DNA of 5,828 nucleotides from contig JAJZUK010000095.1 in the NCBI GenBank assembly GCA_021847125.1, positions 1-5,828 on the forward strand. The letters are read 5' to 3'. The position numbers were made by a program, and so were the translations under genes. Positions 5,090 to 5,828 of this stretch are shown here, piece after piece (positions within the stretch are counted from its first letter, which is position 1; every line of letters begins with the position of its first letter). The DNA is from Pseudomonadota bacterium. GTDB lineage: Bacteria > Pseudomonadota > Gammaproteobacteria > Burkholderiales > SG8-39. The notes under the pieces were generated by a model, which saw only the letters and a program-made list of their open reading frames with translations, did no database searches and was not told the DNA's origin.

Positions 5090-5828
5090 ATGGCGAAGGA
5101 CATGAAACTTAAAGCTGGGCTGATGATCGGCACCTGTTTGCTCCTCGCCGGTTGCGGCATACAGCCGATGAAACCCTCGCCCGGACACGTGCAGGCTGCG
5201 GCGCCCGCGCCATCGGGCGACATTCCCGAGCCGGTGCGGATCACGCCCATCCTGCCCAAGCCCAAACCCGCCGCACGCCCCGAAACCTATAGCGTGGTGG
5301 TCAACAACGTCAAGGTGCAGGAACTGCTGTTTGCGCTCGCACGCGACGCCAAGCTGAATGTCGACATCCATGCCGGCATCGTCGGCAGCGTCACGCTCAA
5401 CGCCATCGACCAGACGCTGCAGCAACTGCTCGCGCGCATCGCCAAGCAGGTCGACATGCGCTACGAGCTCGACGGCCCCAACCTGGCGGTAATGCCGGAT
5501 ACGCCCTATCTGCGCATCTACAAGATCGACTATGTCAACATGCAGCGCGACACCGACAGCAAAGTGGGCACCTCGACCCAGGTGGCGACACCGGGCGCCA
5601 CGGCGGGAGGCGGAGGCGCCGGCGGCAACCAGTCCACCACTTCGATAACCAACAAGTCGACCAACCACTTCTGGGATACGCTGGTGAAAAACGTGCAGGA
5701 CATACTGCGCGAGACGGACAAAATACTCCCCGCGCCGGGGCAGGCGCGCGCCCAGCCGGCCGCCGCCGCGCCTGCTGCGCCGGCGCCGCCGCCGGGCACC
5801 GCGTTTGTGCAGGCTACGGCGGCCACCG
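5090..5828 (+). CDS. mshL: MshL-like secretin lipoprotein, N-terminal part (runs off window)
   Basis: Outer-membrane secretin of the MSHA-pilus/type II secretion superfamily, which would form the multimeric exit channel. The first 246 residues are seen; the gene continues past the window. A lipoprotein signal peptide ends in the lipobox LLLAGC, with lipid-modified Cys22 followed by Gly, which fits outer-membrane sorting. A Pro-rich stretch (about 25-63) leads to an STN/secretin N-terminal domain (about 67-136) with LFALARDAKLNVDI and VTLNAIDQTLQQLLARI. YLRIYKIDYVNM (140-151) opens the next secretin module. A Gly/Ser/Thr-rich loop (about 160-191) precedes NHFWDTLVKN, the kind of region I recall from MshL. 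An Ala/Pro-rich insert (215-236) follows; the C-terminal barrel domain is off the window. ATG 5090 is used here; ATG 5102 is an alternative, but its GAAGGA (5095-5100) leaves only 1 nt of spacing. Both keep the lipobox. Exact pilus versus secretion role is unresolved. Confidence 0.88.
   Translation, partial: MAKDMKLKAGLMIGTCLLLAGCGIQPMKPSPGHVQAAAPAPSGDIPEPVRITPILPKPKPAARPETYSVVVNNVKVQELLFALARDAKLNVDIHAGIVGSVTLNAIDQTLQQLLARIAKQVDMRYELDGPNLAVMPDTPYLRIYKIDYVNMQRDTDSKVGTSTQVATPGATAGGGGAGGNQSTTSITNKSTNHFWDTLVKNVQDILRETDKILPAPGQARAQPAAAAPAAPAPPPGTAFVQATAAT

Noticed and set aside
5087..5668. A 193-codon minus-strand open frame antisense to the secretin gene
   Set aside because: The plus strand encodes a clear lipobox and STN domain; the antisense product shows no domain and is a shadow.

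Overview
The window is GC-rich DNA, coding almost throughout, with no RNA genes, insertion sequences or CRISPR arrays that I can see. Gene content points to a Gram-negative proteobacterium: MlaE/MlaF outer-membrane lipid transport, an MSHA-type secretin lipoprotein, an ExeA/MshM-like ATPase and a sigma-54 response regulator. A betaproteobacterium is my best guess, but the sequence alone does not prove it.

Layout. Minus strand, 1-1130: mlaE (5' part only; its 3' end is outside the window) and mlaF, overlapping by an ATGA junction. From 1131 to 1306 lies a 176-bp divergent intergenic region with a candidate promoter in each direction, an 8-bp direct repeat and a 10-bp palindrome. Plus strand, 1307-4964: three tightly packed genes, namely a stand-alone ABC-2-type ATPase, a sigma-54-dependent response regulator overlapping it by 8 bp, and, 9 bp further on, an ExeA/MshM-like AAA+ ATPase with a transmembrane segment and a C-terminal SPOR domain. 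From 4965 to 5089 lies a 125-bp gap with two GC-rich hairpins and a sigma-70-type promoter with a perfect TATAAT, followed by a CCCC/GGGG palindrome. Plus strand, 5090 to the window end: the N-terminal half of an MshL-like secretin lipoprotein.

How they may work together. MlaF and MlaE are the inner-membrane ABC core that moves phospholipids between the membranes to maintain outer-membrane asymmetry. The plus-strand genes look like the start of a type IV pilus/MSHA-like or type II secretion-like gene cluster. The secretin forms the outer-membrane channel. The AAA+/SPOR protein probably couples an inner-membrane ATPase to peptidoglycan, helping the secretin assemble across the wall. The response regulator probably controls this or a linked surface-structure regulon. 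The ABC ATPase has no permease beside it, and the regulator has no histidine kinase beside it; both partners would have to be elsewhere.

The most unusual points are the ATPase/regulator/ExeA-like coupling, the SPOR domain where classical ExeA has a different peptidoglycan-binding domain, a receiver domain resembling the PrsR (PEP-CTERM-associated) type, and the symmetric elements in both intergenic regions. I see no clear evidence of a wholly new system.
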